A DNA stretch of 10,735 nucleotides from JBCCRV01 sp047619315 (lineage in GTDB: Bacteria > Myxococcota_A > Polyangia > Polyangiales > Houyiibacteriaceae), in contig JBLHKB010000211.1 of NCBI GenBank assembly GCA_047619315.1, positions 1 to 10,735 on the forward strand, given 5' to 3'. How positions within the stretch are numbered: position 1 is the first letter of the stretch; every line of letters starts with the position of its first letter. Shown piece after piece: positions 1 through 6,850 of this stretch. The notes under the pieces were generated by a model. The model was not told the origin of the DNA and did not search any database. It worked only from the letters and a program-made list of their open reading frames with translations. The position numbers and the translations under genes are program-made.

Positions 1-1
1 C

Positions 2-166
2 ATTCAGCTCGTCTTCGTGGGCACCGTGGAGACCATCAAGCGAGCGGTGGGGCTCGTCTCCGCCGTCGTGCTGGGACGCTTCCTCTTTGCCGAATCGATC
101 ACGCCTCGCTTGGTCTTGGGCATCGCTGGTCTGACCGTGGGCACCGTCCTGCTCGTGCTTGGGTGA
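2..166 (+). CDS. C-terminal end of an EamA/DMT-family membrane transporter (5' truncated by the window edge)
   Basis: Only the last 54 codons are present, read from base 2 to the TGA at 164-166. The fragment is hydrophobic and has the layout of the end of an EamA (drug/metabolite transporter) domain. A helix carrying a Val-Glu-x-x-Lys-Arg segment leads into a hydrophobic stretch with LGRFLFAE, matching the usual 'LG..lFgE' signature. A short polar turn (SITPR) and a last transmembrane helix ending LLVLG follow. Members are inner-membrane exporters or importers of small metabolites with ten helices; the substrate cannot be judged from this fragment. The stop lies 3 bp from the stop of the convergent gene on the other strand. 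The family call rests on pattern memory of a short segment, so it is moderately sure. The coding frame itself is sound. Confidence 0.7.
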   Translation: MQLVFVGTVETIKRAVGLVSAVVLGRFLFAESITPRLVLGIAGLTVGTVLLVLG

Positions 167-169
167 CAT

Positions 170-739
170 CTAGAAGAGGCCGGCCACACCAAGGGTCCCG
201 CCCGCGTCGCTGACGGACGCCGTCGGGCCCCATCGACGGAGCACACGCACCCGACCTCGGTGGGAGAGAAAGTACGCCAGCAAGGCGCCCACGGCGGTGC
301 CGACGGGCGAGGTGAGTATCGCGTAGTCTTGAAGCTCGGGGTCGTTGTGGCCGATGAGCGCGATCGCTCCATGCAGCATCATCCCGAGCGATGCGCCGAG
401 GAGCGTCACGCCGTAGTCCCCCTGCCCTCCGGCCGCTTGTCCAGCGAGGTAGACTCCGCCTGCGAGGATAGGCGCGAAGCTAAGGGCGTGTGTCGTCGCG
501 AACCCGATGAGGGCCGCGGAGTAACACGGCTCCTCCGAGTCCGACACTCGGGGCTCGCATATCCGTGCTCCAACAAAAGCGCCGGCGGTCGACACGCCCA
601 CCCCGACGGCGAGCCCACCCGCCGAACCGAGGAACGCCATGGCCATGACGTGACCCGTACTCGGCTGCTCTTCGAGCGTCTGTGCTTGAGCTGTCTGGGC
701 AAATACGAAGAGCGCCAAGGAGACCGCGAACCATTTCAT
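170..739 (-). CDS. Secreted or membrane-embedded hypothetical protein with signal peptide
   Basis: This 189-residue protein was not recognised as a named family. It opens with a clear signal peptide: MKWF, a hydrophobic core, and a signal peptidase I type site after AQA near residue 19. The mature part is rich in Gly, Ala and Leu, with four hydrophobic stretches at about residues 30-57, 73-100, 107-129 and 139-158. Two Cys (in RICEP and EEPCY) flank a short acidic loop and could form a disulfide. The chain ends in ...GTLGVAGLF, a terminal-Phe ending often seen in outer-membrane proteins, although the helical-looking hydrophobic blocks argue more for a multi-helix membrane protein. The stop is 3 bp from that of the convergent transporter fragment, and the 5' end faces the helicase promoter region. 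A possible GGA lies very close to the ATG, so the ribosome binding site is weak. The gene is probably real, with unknown function. Confidence 0.72.
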   Translation of the reverse strand: MKWFAVSLALFVFAQTAQAQTLEEQPSTGHVMAMAFLGSAGGLAVGVGVSTAGAFVGARICEPRVSDSEEPCYSAALIGFATTHALSFAPILAGGVYLAGQAAGGQGDYGVTLLGASLGMMLHGAIALIGHNDPELQDYAILTSPVGTAVGALLAYFLSHRGRVRVLRRWGPTASVSDAGGTLGVAGLF

Positions 740-1038
740 GCATCCAACTTGTGCATCGAATGTGCCAAGCGAGATTCTGGCGCGCGCTTGGCGCCGCGTT
801 TTTCGGCTAGGACATGACCTGCGCTAGGTGGCACATTCTGGTGTATCCAATGCGTCGATGGTAATTAGCTTCTGCTCCCAAGTGATGGCGGGGCGGAACG
901 ACTCGCCCGGCGCAGATAGCCCGACAAGGCTCCACGTCGTGGCCGGCATGACAGGGAGCCGTGCACGCACTAGGATCGCCCCGGTGGGAATCCATTAGGC
1001 GCGCTGCCGACCCGGGCCTTACTTAGGATGACGTGGCG
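740..1038. other. Divergent intergenic region between a secreted-protein gene and the helicase gene
   Basis: About 299 bp separate the two divergent starts, so promoters for both genes should lie here. I see no convincing sigma-70 -35/-10 pair and no ORF with coding character. A short inverted repeat (GGGCG at 891-895 with CGCCC at 904-908, 8-nt loop) is the only structure noted, and it is weak. Short reading frames on either strand here have no recognisable content. Confidence 0.5.
1025..1028 (+). promoter_or_regulatory. Shine-Dalgarno (AGGA) for the DEAD-box helicase
   Basis: AGGA ends 10 nt before the ATG at 1039 and 4 nt before an in-frame GTG at 1033. The longer spacing is the more usual one, which favours the ATG start, though the GTG cannot be excluded. 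Confidence 0.45.
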
Positions 1039-2313
1039 ATGAACGACGACGATACGGCCCTGCCTCAGAAGACATTCGCGGATGTGAACCTGCCAGCCGG
1101 GATTCAACGCTCTGTGCTGGCTCATGGCTACACCGTGCCGACGCCTATTCAGGTCGAGGCGATCCCCCTCGTGCGCGCGGGCCGTGACGTGGCCGCCGAG
1201 GCGCAGACCGGCTCCGGCAAGACCGCCGCGTTCGTATTGCCCATCGTCGCCTCGCTCAGTGAGCAACCCGCGCCAGCGGGTGAGCGCCTGGTGCGAGCCT
1301 TGGTGTTGGTGCCCACGCGGGAGCTAGCGCAACAGGCCACGGCCACCTTCCGAAGCTTCGCGTATGGCGACACCTGCAGGGTCCTGACGGTCATCGGTGG
1401 CGCCTCCATCGACACCCAGGTCGACGATCTCCGGACGGGCGTGGACGTGGTGGTGGCGACGCCCGGGCGCCTCCTCGACCTCCTCGGACGCGGCGCGCTG
1501 CATCTCCAAAGTCTGGAGATCCTCGTCCTCGACGAGGCCGACAAGATGCTCGACCTCGGCTTCCGCGATGAGCTCGCGGAGCTGATCCGTGCGCTGCCAA
1601 CGGAGCGTCAGACGTTGCTCTTTACGGCGACGCTGCCGCAGGGAGTGCGCACTCTGGGCGAGCTCGCGTTGCGCGATCCGGTCGTGGTCCGCATCGATGC
1701 CGACGAGACGACGCCGCCGCTCATCGAGCAGCGGGTGTATGAGACGGACTCGGACAATCGCCGCCCGCTGCTTCAGCACCTGATCCGTGAGAACGACTGG
1801 CGGCAGACCTTGGTGTTCGTCTCGACGCAGCGTGCGGCGGAGAATCTGGCGCGAAAACTCTACGTGGCGGGCCATACAACGGCGGCCCTTCACGGCGGTC
1901 TCGAGCAGGTCGAGCGTGAGAAGGCCTTATCCAGTTTCAGGCGGGGCGCGTTGTCAGTTCTGGTGGCGACGGACTTGGCGGGGCGCGGAATCGATGTGCC
2001 GTCACTCGACGCGGTGGTGAACTTCGATCTGCCACGTTCGCCGCAGTCATACGTGCATCGCATTGGGCGGACTGGGCGCGCGGGCGAAACGGGCGTGGCC
2101 ATCTCGTTTGTCGACCACACCACCGAGTCGCATTTTCAGCTCATCGAGAAACGGATGGCGTGTTGGATCCCTCGGACTCAGCTGCCTGAGTTTCCACTGA
2201 CCGGAGAAGCCCCGCACCAGCGGAAAGGCGCAGGCCCCGAGCCCGTTAAGGGCAAGCGCAAGAGCAAGAAGGACAAGCTCCGCGAGGCTGGGCTGCTTCC
2301 ACCCGTCGACTAG
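1039..2313 (+). CDS. DEAD-box ATP-dependent RNA helicase, RhlE-like
   Basis: This is a complete helicase core of 424 residues. It unwinds or remodels RNA duplexes using ATP and acts in the cytoplasm, typically in ribosome assembly or RNA decay. Motifs in order from the ATG at 1039: Q-motif with Phe13 and Gln38; Walker A AQTGSGKT (55-62); PTRELAQQ (92-99); GG (120-121); TPGR (141-144); DEAD (165-168); TAT in place of the usual SAT (196-198); ATDLAGRGID (310-319); HRIGRTGRAG (340-349). All catalytic residues are intact. The tail after about residue 365 is short and ends in a Lys/Arg-rich run (KGKRKSKKDK) likely to contact RNA. This compact layout resembles RhlE-type enzymes rather than DeaD/CsdA or DbpA, which carry a folded C-terminal RNA-binding domain. 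An in-frame GTG at 1033 is an alternative start. The family is certain; the subfamily is less so. Confidence 0.95.
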   Translation: MNDDDTALPQKTFADVNLPAGIQRSVLAHGYTVPTPIQVEAIPLVRAGRDVAAEAQTGSGKTAAFVLPIVASLSEQPAPAGERLVRALVLVPTRELAQQATATFRSFAYGDTCRVLTVIGGASIDTQVDDLRTGVDVVVATPGRLLDLLGRGALHLQSLEILVLDEADKMLDLGFRDELAELIRALPTERQTLLFTATLPQGVRTLGELALRDPVVVRIDADETTPPLIEQRVYETDSDNRRPLLQHLIRENDWRQTLVFVSTQRAAENLARKLYVAGHTTAALHGGLEQVEREKALSSFRRGALSVLVATDLAGRGIDVPSLDAVVNFDLPRSPQSYVHRIGRTGRAGETGVAISFVDHTTESHFQLIEKRMACWIPRTQLPEFPLTGEAPHQRKGAGPEPVKGKRKSKKDKLREAGLLPPVD

Positions 2314-2644
2314 ACGACACCGAACATTGTCGCTGCCCACCGCGTCCCTACTTGGTGTCATTCAACCGGCAGAGAGTCGACATTTCCAAAGCACACCCGA
2401 TCGCGTGTGCTCGGTGGGTCTTGGCTGTAAAGCGTATGCCCTGTACGATGTCGATGGGGCGGGGGATGAACTGGAATTGAGTGTAGCGAAGATCGTGCAT
2501 CGCACGCGCCGCAAATGTTGGTGGAGAACGATCCTGCCAACGCCGTGACGTTACGACCGGCCCCTCACACCCTCTTCGACACAACAGTAGCGAAGCCGCC
2601 GAGCATTGAACCAGAGATTCCGGACTCTCTGTTAAGGCTGCGAC
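2314..2644. other. 331-bp intergenic region with two inverted repeats and no convincing gene
   Basis: The stretch between the helicase stop and the kinase start holds overlapping open frames on both strands of up to about 78 codons. None has a good ribosome binding site, a recognisable motif or typical codon bias, so I do not call a gene. A 5-bp inverted repeat (CGACA 2315-2319, TGTCG 2328-2332) sits directly after the helicase stop. A better one lies at 2390-2411. The kinase promoter should be in the downstream part, but no clear -35/-10 pair was seen. Confidence 0.5.
2390..2411. terminator. Inverted repeat; possible terminator or RNA hairpin downstream of the helicase gene
   Basis: AGCACAC (2390-2396) and GTGTGCT (2405-2411) form a perfect 7-bp stem around an 8-nt loop that itself contains the palindrome CGATCG. 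It lies 77 bp past the helicase stop. No T-run follows on either strand, so an intrinsic terminator is uncertain. It could equally be a protein-binding palindrome. Confidence 0.3.
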
Positions 2645-4492
2645 ATGCTTGCTGAGATGGCCCGAACACTTTCGGTTTTGGTGCTTGAGGATGATGACGC
2701 GGATGCCGCGCTCGTTGAGCTTCAGCTGCGAAAAATCGACACGGTCCGCGTGGACGTAAGCCGCGCAACATCGCTGCGCGAAGCCCGGATGATGCTAAAG
2801 GCCGGCTCCTACGACCTGGTCATCGCCGATCTAGGAGTGCCGGACTCCAGCGGCCTTGCGACCGTCGAAGGGCTCGTCGACGCCACAACTCCGCCGATCA
2901 TTGCCCACTCAGGGCAGGCCGATCTCGCACGGCGTGCGGTGAACGCTGGCGCGGATGACTACGTGATCAAAGGCCTCGGGCCCGAACGCCTCGCTGACGC
3001 CCTTTGCTACGCGATCGCTCGTGCCCGGTCCCGCGCGGATCTCCGCTCGGTCATCGACGGAAATATGGACGCGATGGTTGTGATGGACACAGACAGCCAC
3101 CTCGTGCTCTTCGCGAACCCAGCATGTTCCGCGGTCTTTGGCAGAGACGCCGATAAGCTTGTGGGAAAGCCGTTCGGTTATCGGTCGAGCATGGAGAAGA
3201 TGACCGAACTCGAGATCCAGCGAGGCGGTGAGACCTGCACGGCGGAGATGCGGACCACGCCCATCGAATGGCACGGCCGCAGTGCGCTCCTGAACTGCAT
3301 ACGCGACACCACGGAGCGAACGCGCGCGAAAGACTACGAGCAACGCATGGCTCATACCAATCGACTTGCGGCCATTGGACAGCTCGCCGCCAGCGTCGCG
3401 CACGAGGTCAACAACCCTGCCGCGTTCATCCTCGTCAACCTCCAACAGATGCAAGAACAGCTGCGAGAGATTCGCTCGGAGCTGGGCGACACGACGGCCT
3501 CCGTGCGCGCTGGATTCGACGAGTGCGACGAGATGGTCACCGACAGCCTTGAAGGCACGATGCGCGTCGCCTCCATCGTCAAAAGCCTCCGCTCGTTTGC
3601 CCGAGTTGAAGGAAATGAACTCGAAATCGTCGACTTCAATGAGCTGGTTCGTCTTGCATGCCGCATGGCGACCAACGAGATTCGCCATCGAGCTTCTCTG
3701 GTCACGGACCTGGGAGTGCTGCCGCCCGTCGCTGCCTATCGCGCAGAGCTTTCGCAGGTGGTTCTGAACTTGCTGATCAATGCCGCTCAGTCCATCGAGA
3801 TGGGTGGCGCGTCGAAGAACCAGATCCGACTATCCACCGCCTACGAAGACGGTGAGATCGTCTTGAAGGTCGAAGACTCGGGACAAGGCATTGCCGCGCA
3901 TGTTTTGCCCAAGGTGTTCGACCCTTTCTTCACCACGAAGGAGCGGGACACTGGCACTGGCCTCGGTCTCGCGATCTGTGTTGAGACCGTTCAAAAGCAC
4001 AGGGGAACAATCACGGTGGAGAGCACGGAAGGTACGGGGACGTGCTTCACCGTGACGTTGCCGACGCAGACCGATCTTCGCCCATCGCGAGTACGTATAA
4101 AGACTTCCGAGCCGGTGAATCCAGACCGCACGCGTGTGCTTTTGGTCGATGACGATGCGTTGGTGCGTCGAGCGTTTTTGCGGATCATTCGCGCCAAACA
4201 TGACGCCGTAGAGGCCCAAAGCGGGGAGGAAGCTCTCAATTATCTTTCCAGCGGTGAGCGCTTCGACATTATCCTGTGTGACCTCATGATGCCGGGCATC
4301 GACGGGCCTGCGCTCTACGCGGCGGCGACGGCGATGGACCCCGCGTTGGGCGACCTCTTCGTGTTCATCAGTGGTGGCGCGTTCTCCACCAGCACCCAGG
4401 ACTTTCTGGAAAGAATGCAGCCGCTCGTCCTCGAGAAGCCCATATCGCGGGAGGTCCTCCTTGAGACCGTGGGGCGCCCAAAGCGTCAATGA
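2645..4492 (+). CDS. Soluble hybrid sensor histidine kinase, REC-PAS-HisKA-HATPase-REC
   Basis: This 615-residue signalling protein has no membrane segment, so it should sense a cytoplasmic cue or receive phosphate from another kinase. The N-terminal receiver (about 8-125) has acidic Glu15/Asp16/Asp17, acceptor Asp62, Ser89 and Lys109. A PAS domain follows (about 135-225). The dimerisation helix carries His253 in an HEVNNP motif. The ATPase part shows Asn375/Asn379 (N box), DSGQG (411-415), FFTTK (428-432) and GTGLGL (437-442). A second receiver (about 497-610) has Asp502/503, acceptor Asp546, Ser576 and Lys598. All phosphotransfer residues are present, so autophosphorylation at His253 and transfer to Asp546 are expected. 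The HEVNNP and FFTTK motifs fit the NtrB-like (HPK4) kinase group. The start is the ATG at 2645, with AAGG 7 nt upstream; an inner ATG at 2657 is the alternative. No partner regulator is adjacent, so it is an orphan kinase with unknown signal and output. Confidence 0.93.
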   Translation: MLAEMARTLSVLVLEDDDADAALVELQLRKIDTVRVDVSRATSLREARMMLKAGSYDLVIADLGVPDSSGLATVEGLVDATTPPIIAHSGQADLARRAVNAGADDYVIKGLGPERLADALCYAIARARSRADLRSVIDGNMDAMVVMDTDSHLVLFANPACSAVFGRDADKLVGKPFGYRSSMEKMTELEIQRGGETCTAEMRTTPIEWHGRSALLNCIRDTTERTRAKDYEQRMAHTNRLAAIGQLAASVAHEVNNPAAFILVNLQQMQEQLREIRSELGDTTASVRAGFDECDEMVTDSLEGTMRVASIVKSLRSFARVEGNELEIVDFNELVRLACRMATNEIRHRASLVTDLGVLPPVAAYRAELSQVVLNLLINAAQSIEMGGASKNQIRLSTAYEDGEIVLKVEDSGQGIAAHVLPKVFDPFFTTKERDTGTGLGLAICVETVQKHRGTITVESTEGTGTCFTVTLPTQTDLRPSRVRIKTSEPVNPDRTRVLLVDDDALVRRAFLRIIRAKHDAVEAQSGEEALNYLSSGERFDIILCDLMMPGIDGPALYAAATAMDPALGDLFVFISGGAFSTSTQDFLERMQPLVLEKPISREVLLETVGRPKRQ

Positions 4493-4594
4493 ACTTCTGA
4501 CGAATGCGACTGGAGAACTGAGAGCTATCGAGTCGCGCCAGACGGATTCGTCGACGTACTGCATCCGACGCAGCGTCAGGCCCCGCCTCCGACT

Positions 4595-4598
4595 AGGG
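4595..4598 (+). promoter_or_regulatory. Shine-Dalgarno (AGGG) deciding the decarboxylase start
   Basis: AGGG ends 8 nt before the ATG at 4607. It overlaps the in-frame GTG at 4598, which therefore has no ribosome binding site of its own in register. This favours the ATG. Confidence 0.5.
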
Positions 4599-4606
4599 TG
4601 CGCGAC

Positions 4607-6025
4607 ATGGAACGCGATACGAAAACGCCTAGCCTCACCAACACCGCGGATGCCCTGCGCGCCGTCGCAGACCTCATCGAAGCGGCGGAGAGCGCAGCGA
4701 GGGAGACGCCGCTCAAGCCGCGTGTCCCGCCCGCACAGTTAGTGACCGAGTTCGACGGCCGCTTTCCCGATGAAGGGATGAGCGATGCGGGCTGGCTGGC
4801 GCTTATGGATCGTGTGGTGCAGCTCTCGCCAGCGTCGACGGGCCCGGCGTGTTTCAATCTGCTCCTGGGCAGCCGGATCCCAAGCGCCGTCGCGTCCGAA
4901 GCGCTGGTCGCGTTCCTCAACAACACGATGCACACGTACAAGGCCGCCGGCGTGCACGTGCTCATCGAGTCCCTGCTCATCAAACGCCTCAACGAGTGGG
5001 TCGGCTACGAAGGCGGCGAAGGCGTGATGGTCCCAGGGGGCTCGGTCTCTATTCTCGTCGCCATGGCCATCGCACGAAACAAGATGTGCCCGCAGGCCGT
5101 CAGCCAAGGGAGTGACGGACGACGCTACGTCGTGTACCGCTCCGCCGACGCCCACTACTCCGTCGATCGCGCAGCCGGCATTCTTGGGATCGGACGTGAC
5201 AACGTGCGGGCGATTCCGACGCGCGACGACGGGCGCATGAACTTGGTCGAGCTACGGACCGCGATGGAACGAGACATCGCCGCGGGTGCGGTGCCCATCA
5301 TGGTTCAGGCCACCGCGGGGACCACGGTGCGTGGCGCCTTCGACGACCTGCGGGCCATCTCAGCGCTGTGCGTGGAGTTCGGGGTGTGGATGCACGTCGA
5401 CGCTGCCTACGGTGGCGCCACGCTCGTGAGCGAGACTCACCGGCACCTCATGGATGGCGCGCATCTCGCCGACAGCCTCACGTGGGATTGCCACAAGCTG
5501 ATGGGCGTGCCGGTGGTGGCCTCGTTCTACCTCAGCCGTCACGTCGGGCTGCTGGAAGAAGGCTTTGCCGCCGCGGCGCCTTACCTCTTGCAGGCCGACG
5601 GCAACGAATGGAATCCATCGGTGCGGTCGATGCAGACGGGGCGCCGCAACGATGCGCTCAAGGTGTGGGCCACGTTGCGCTACCACGGCTTGAACGAGAC
5701 TGCAGCGCGGGTGGACCGGCTCTTTCGGATGACGGCGCACGCGCGGCGGATCGTGTTGGACGATCCCGACATGAAGCTCTTCTGTGAGCCGCAGTACGTG
5801 AACCTCTGCTTCTACGTGAAGGGGAAAAGCAGCGCGCGTGTTTGCAACGAGTTGGACCGGCGCGGGCTGATGATGTGCAGCTATGGGAGCGTCGGCGAGC
5901 GCAAGCCGATCCGGCTGGCCTTGGTCAACCCAGATCTCGCGGATGTAGACGTCGACGGGTTCTTTGCGGCGGTGCGCGAGGTGGCTGCGGGGTTACCGGA
6001 TGAGGCGGAAGATTTCGTGCCGTGA
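4607..6025 (+). CDS. PLP-dependent group II amino acid decarboxylase (glutamate / cysteine-sulfinate decarboxylase type)
   Basis: This complete cytoplasmic enzyme of 472 residues should remove the alpha-carboxyl group of an amino acid using pyridoxal phosphate. Visible PLP-site features are the phosphate-binding PGGSVS (143-148), His183 in DAHYS (expected to stack on the PLP ring), HVDAAYGG (263-270, with Asp265 contacting the pyridine nitrogen) and the Schiff-base lysine Lys297 in TWDCHKLMGVP. The surrounding sequence, including FNLLLGSR, LNNTMHTYK, a TAGTT..GAFD segment and SETHRHLMDG before the lysine, follows animal cysteine-sulfinate and glutamate decarboxylases more closely than bacterial GadA/B or tyrosine decarboxylases. 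Likely products are therefore beta-alanine, hypotaurine/taurine or GABA, but the substrate cannot be fixed from sequence. The motif reads DCHK where Asn-Pro-His-Lys is common in animal relatives. It starts 114 bp after the kinase stop, with no obvious metabolic partner nearby. Confidence 0.9.
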   Translation: MERDTKTPSLTNTADALRAVADLIEAAESAARETPLKPRVPPAQLVTEFDGRFPDEGMSDAGWLALMDRVVQLSPASTGPACFNLLLGSRIPSAVASEALVAFLNNTMHTYKAAGVHVLIESLLIKRLNEWVGYEGGEGVMVPGGSVSILVAMAIARNKMCPQAVSQGSDGRRYVVYRSADAHYSVDRAAGILGIGRDNVRAIPTRDDGRMNLVELRTAMERDIAAGAVPIMVQATAGTTVRGAFDDLRAISALCVEFGVWMHVDAAYGGATLVSETHRHLMDGAHLADSLTWDCHKLMGVPVVASFYLSRHVGLLEEGFAAAAPYLLQADGNEWNPSVRSMQTGRRNDALKVWATLRYHGLNETAARVDRLFRMTAHARRIVLDDPDMKLFCEPQYVNLCFYVKGKSSARVCNELDRRGLMMCSYGSVGERKPIRLALVNPDLADVDVDGFFAAVREVAAGLPDEAEDFVP

Positions 6026-6044
6026 GCGTAGAGCGTAGAGCGCA
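6024..6044. repeat. Short 7-bp tandem repeat across the decarboxylase stop
   Basis: Three copies of GAGCGTA (the third is GAGCGCA) run from the stop codon into the 3' flank. The last copy also pairs with GCGCTAC just downstream to give a small imperfect hairpin. No function is assigned. Confidence 0.45.
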
Positions 6045-6157
6045 GCGAAGGCGCTACACCCTCTCCTGACCACATCCGCTCGAACTCGGCGACGACCACT
6101 CCGGCGGACCATTCCGGCCGTGAACGGGTGCATCACGCCTCGGCTCTCTCCTGGATC

Positions 6158-6178
6158 AGGTCTCCGGTGCCGGGACCT
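6158..6178. terminator. Bulged hairpin between the decarboxylase and the small acidic protein gene
   Basis: AGGTC (6158-6162), a bulged T, then CCG (6164-6166) pair with CGG (6171-6173) and GACCT (6174-6178) around a GTGC loop, giving 8 bp in all. The GC-rich stem lies 133 bp past the decarboxylase stop and 83 bp before the next ATG. No T-run follows. It could be a weak terminator or a leader structure. The rest of the 6026-6260 gap shows nothing recognisable. Confidence 0.25.
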
Positions 6179-6260
6179 CGCCTGCGTCAAAGCACCACAT
6201 CACATCGCGCGAGCTCTCCCCCTAGCCAGCGACGGACACACCGCCGTGGTAGCTTGAGCC

Positions 6261-6734
6261 ATGGAGTACACGGCCTACTACGTTGCGAAGGGCCCCGCCG
6301 CGGACGTCGCAGACAAGCTCAAATCCATCGCTTCCAAAGCGCTGCTGATGGACGAACAGGCGGACTTTATTCCCTTCGTCAAGGTGGGGGACGACACGAT
6401 GCTCTTCAACGCGTTCCCGTGGCTGCTCTCCGTGTTCGACGCGGAAGGCGGCGCGTGGGGCTTCGTTCTGATGATCGACGCAAAAGAGGTCGCGCGCGGC
6501 ACCTACGGCGAAAACAGCGAGTGGGGCATCGATCGAAAGATGAACGGGTTTGAGGGAAACCTCGACGCGGCGGCGGACGGCTTGGACACAAGCCCCGCGG
6601 AGCTCGAAGCATGTTTCAACGACGAGGGCGTCGAGAAGTTCTGCAAGCTCGTCGGTTTCGATCACGCCTACATGCTCTACCCCCATGAGTCGCAGATGCC
6701 CGATGGGGTCAGCATGCTCAGCGACTTTGGCTAG
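6261..6734 (+). CDS. Small acidic cytoplasmic protein of unknown function
   Basis: This 157-residue protein was not recognised. It has no signal peptide or membrane helix and is clearly acidic, with many Asp and Glu, especially from residue 90 onward. The first half alternates hydrophobic strands and helices (YTAYYVAKG, then WLLSVFDA, then WGFVLMID), compatible with a compact alpha/beta fold. Two Cys occur in the C-terminal part (ACFNDE and KFCKLVGF). Codon use matches the neighbouring genes, which supports real coding. The ATG at 6261 lacks a strong Shine-Dalgarno (only GAG a few bases upstream). It is flanked by gaps of 235 and 116 bp, so it may be transcribed alone or lead a loose plus-strand group with the TPR and lipoprotein genes. 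No function is proposed. Confidence 0.75.
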   Translation: MEYTAYYVAKGPAADVADKLKSIASKALLMDEQADFIPFVKVGDDTMLFNAFPWLLSVFDAEGGAWGFVLMIDAKEVARGTYGENSEWGIDRKMNGFEGNLDAAADGLDTSPAELEACFNDEGVEKFCKLVGFDHAYMLYPHESQMPDGVSMLSDFG

Positions 6735-6850
6735 GCGCTCCATGGATCCGAGGCGGTCGTCGAACCTCCGCTCGTGTCAGCGGAAGAGAAGTGTACCTTT
6801 GGGCTCTGGGTGGCTTGGCTCGAACTCCGACTGGCTTCATAGACCCGGAC

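Noticed and set aside
260..817. 185-codon plus-strand frame opposite the signal-peptide protein
   Set aside because: Highly charged Arg/Glu-rich translation with no domain, while the minus strand has a signal peptide and hydrophobic segments.
2315..2332. 5-bp inverted repeat directly after the helicase stop as a terminator
   Set aside because: The stem is short with an 8-nt loop and no T-run; expected by chance at this length.
2327..2584. Overlapping 73- and 78-codon frames on opposite strands in the gap before the kinase
   Set aside because: No ribosome binding site, no motif, and neither strand shows the codon bias of the neighbouring genes. A decayed gene is possible but not supportable.
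2909..3688. 259-codon minus-strand frame inside the histidine kinase gene
   Set aside because: The sense strand encodes intact receiver, PAS and kinase motifs throughout, so this is an antisense shadow.
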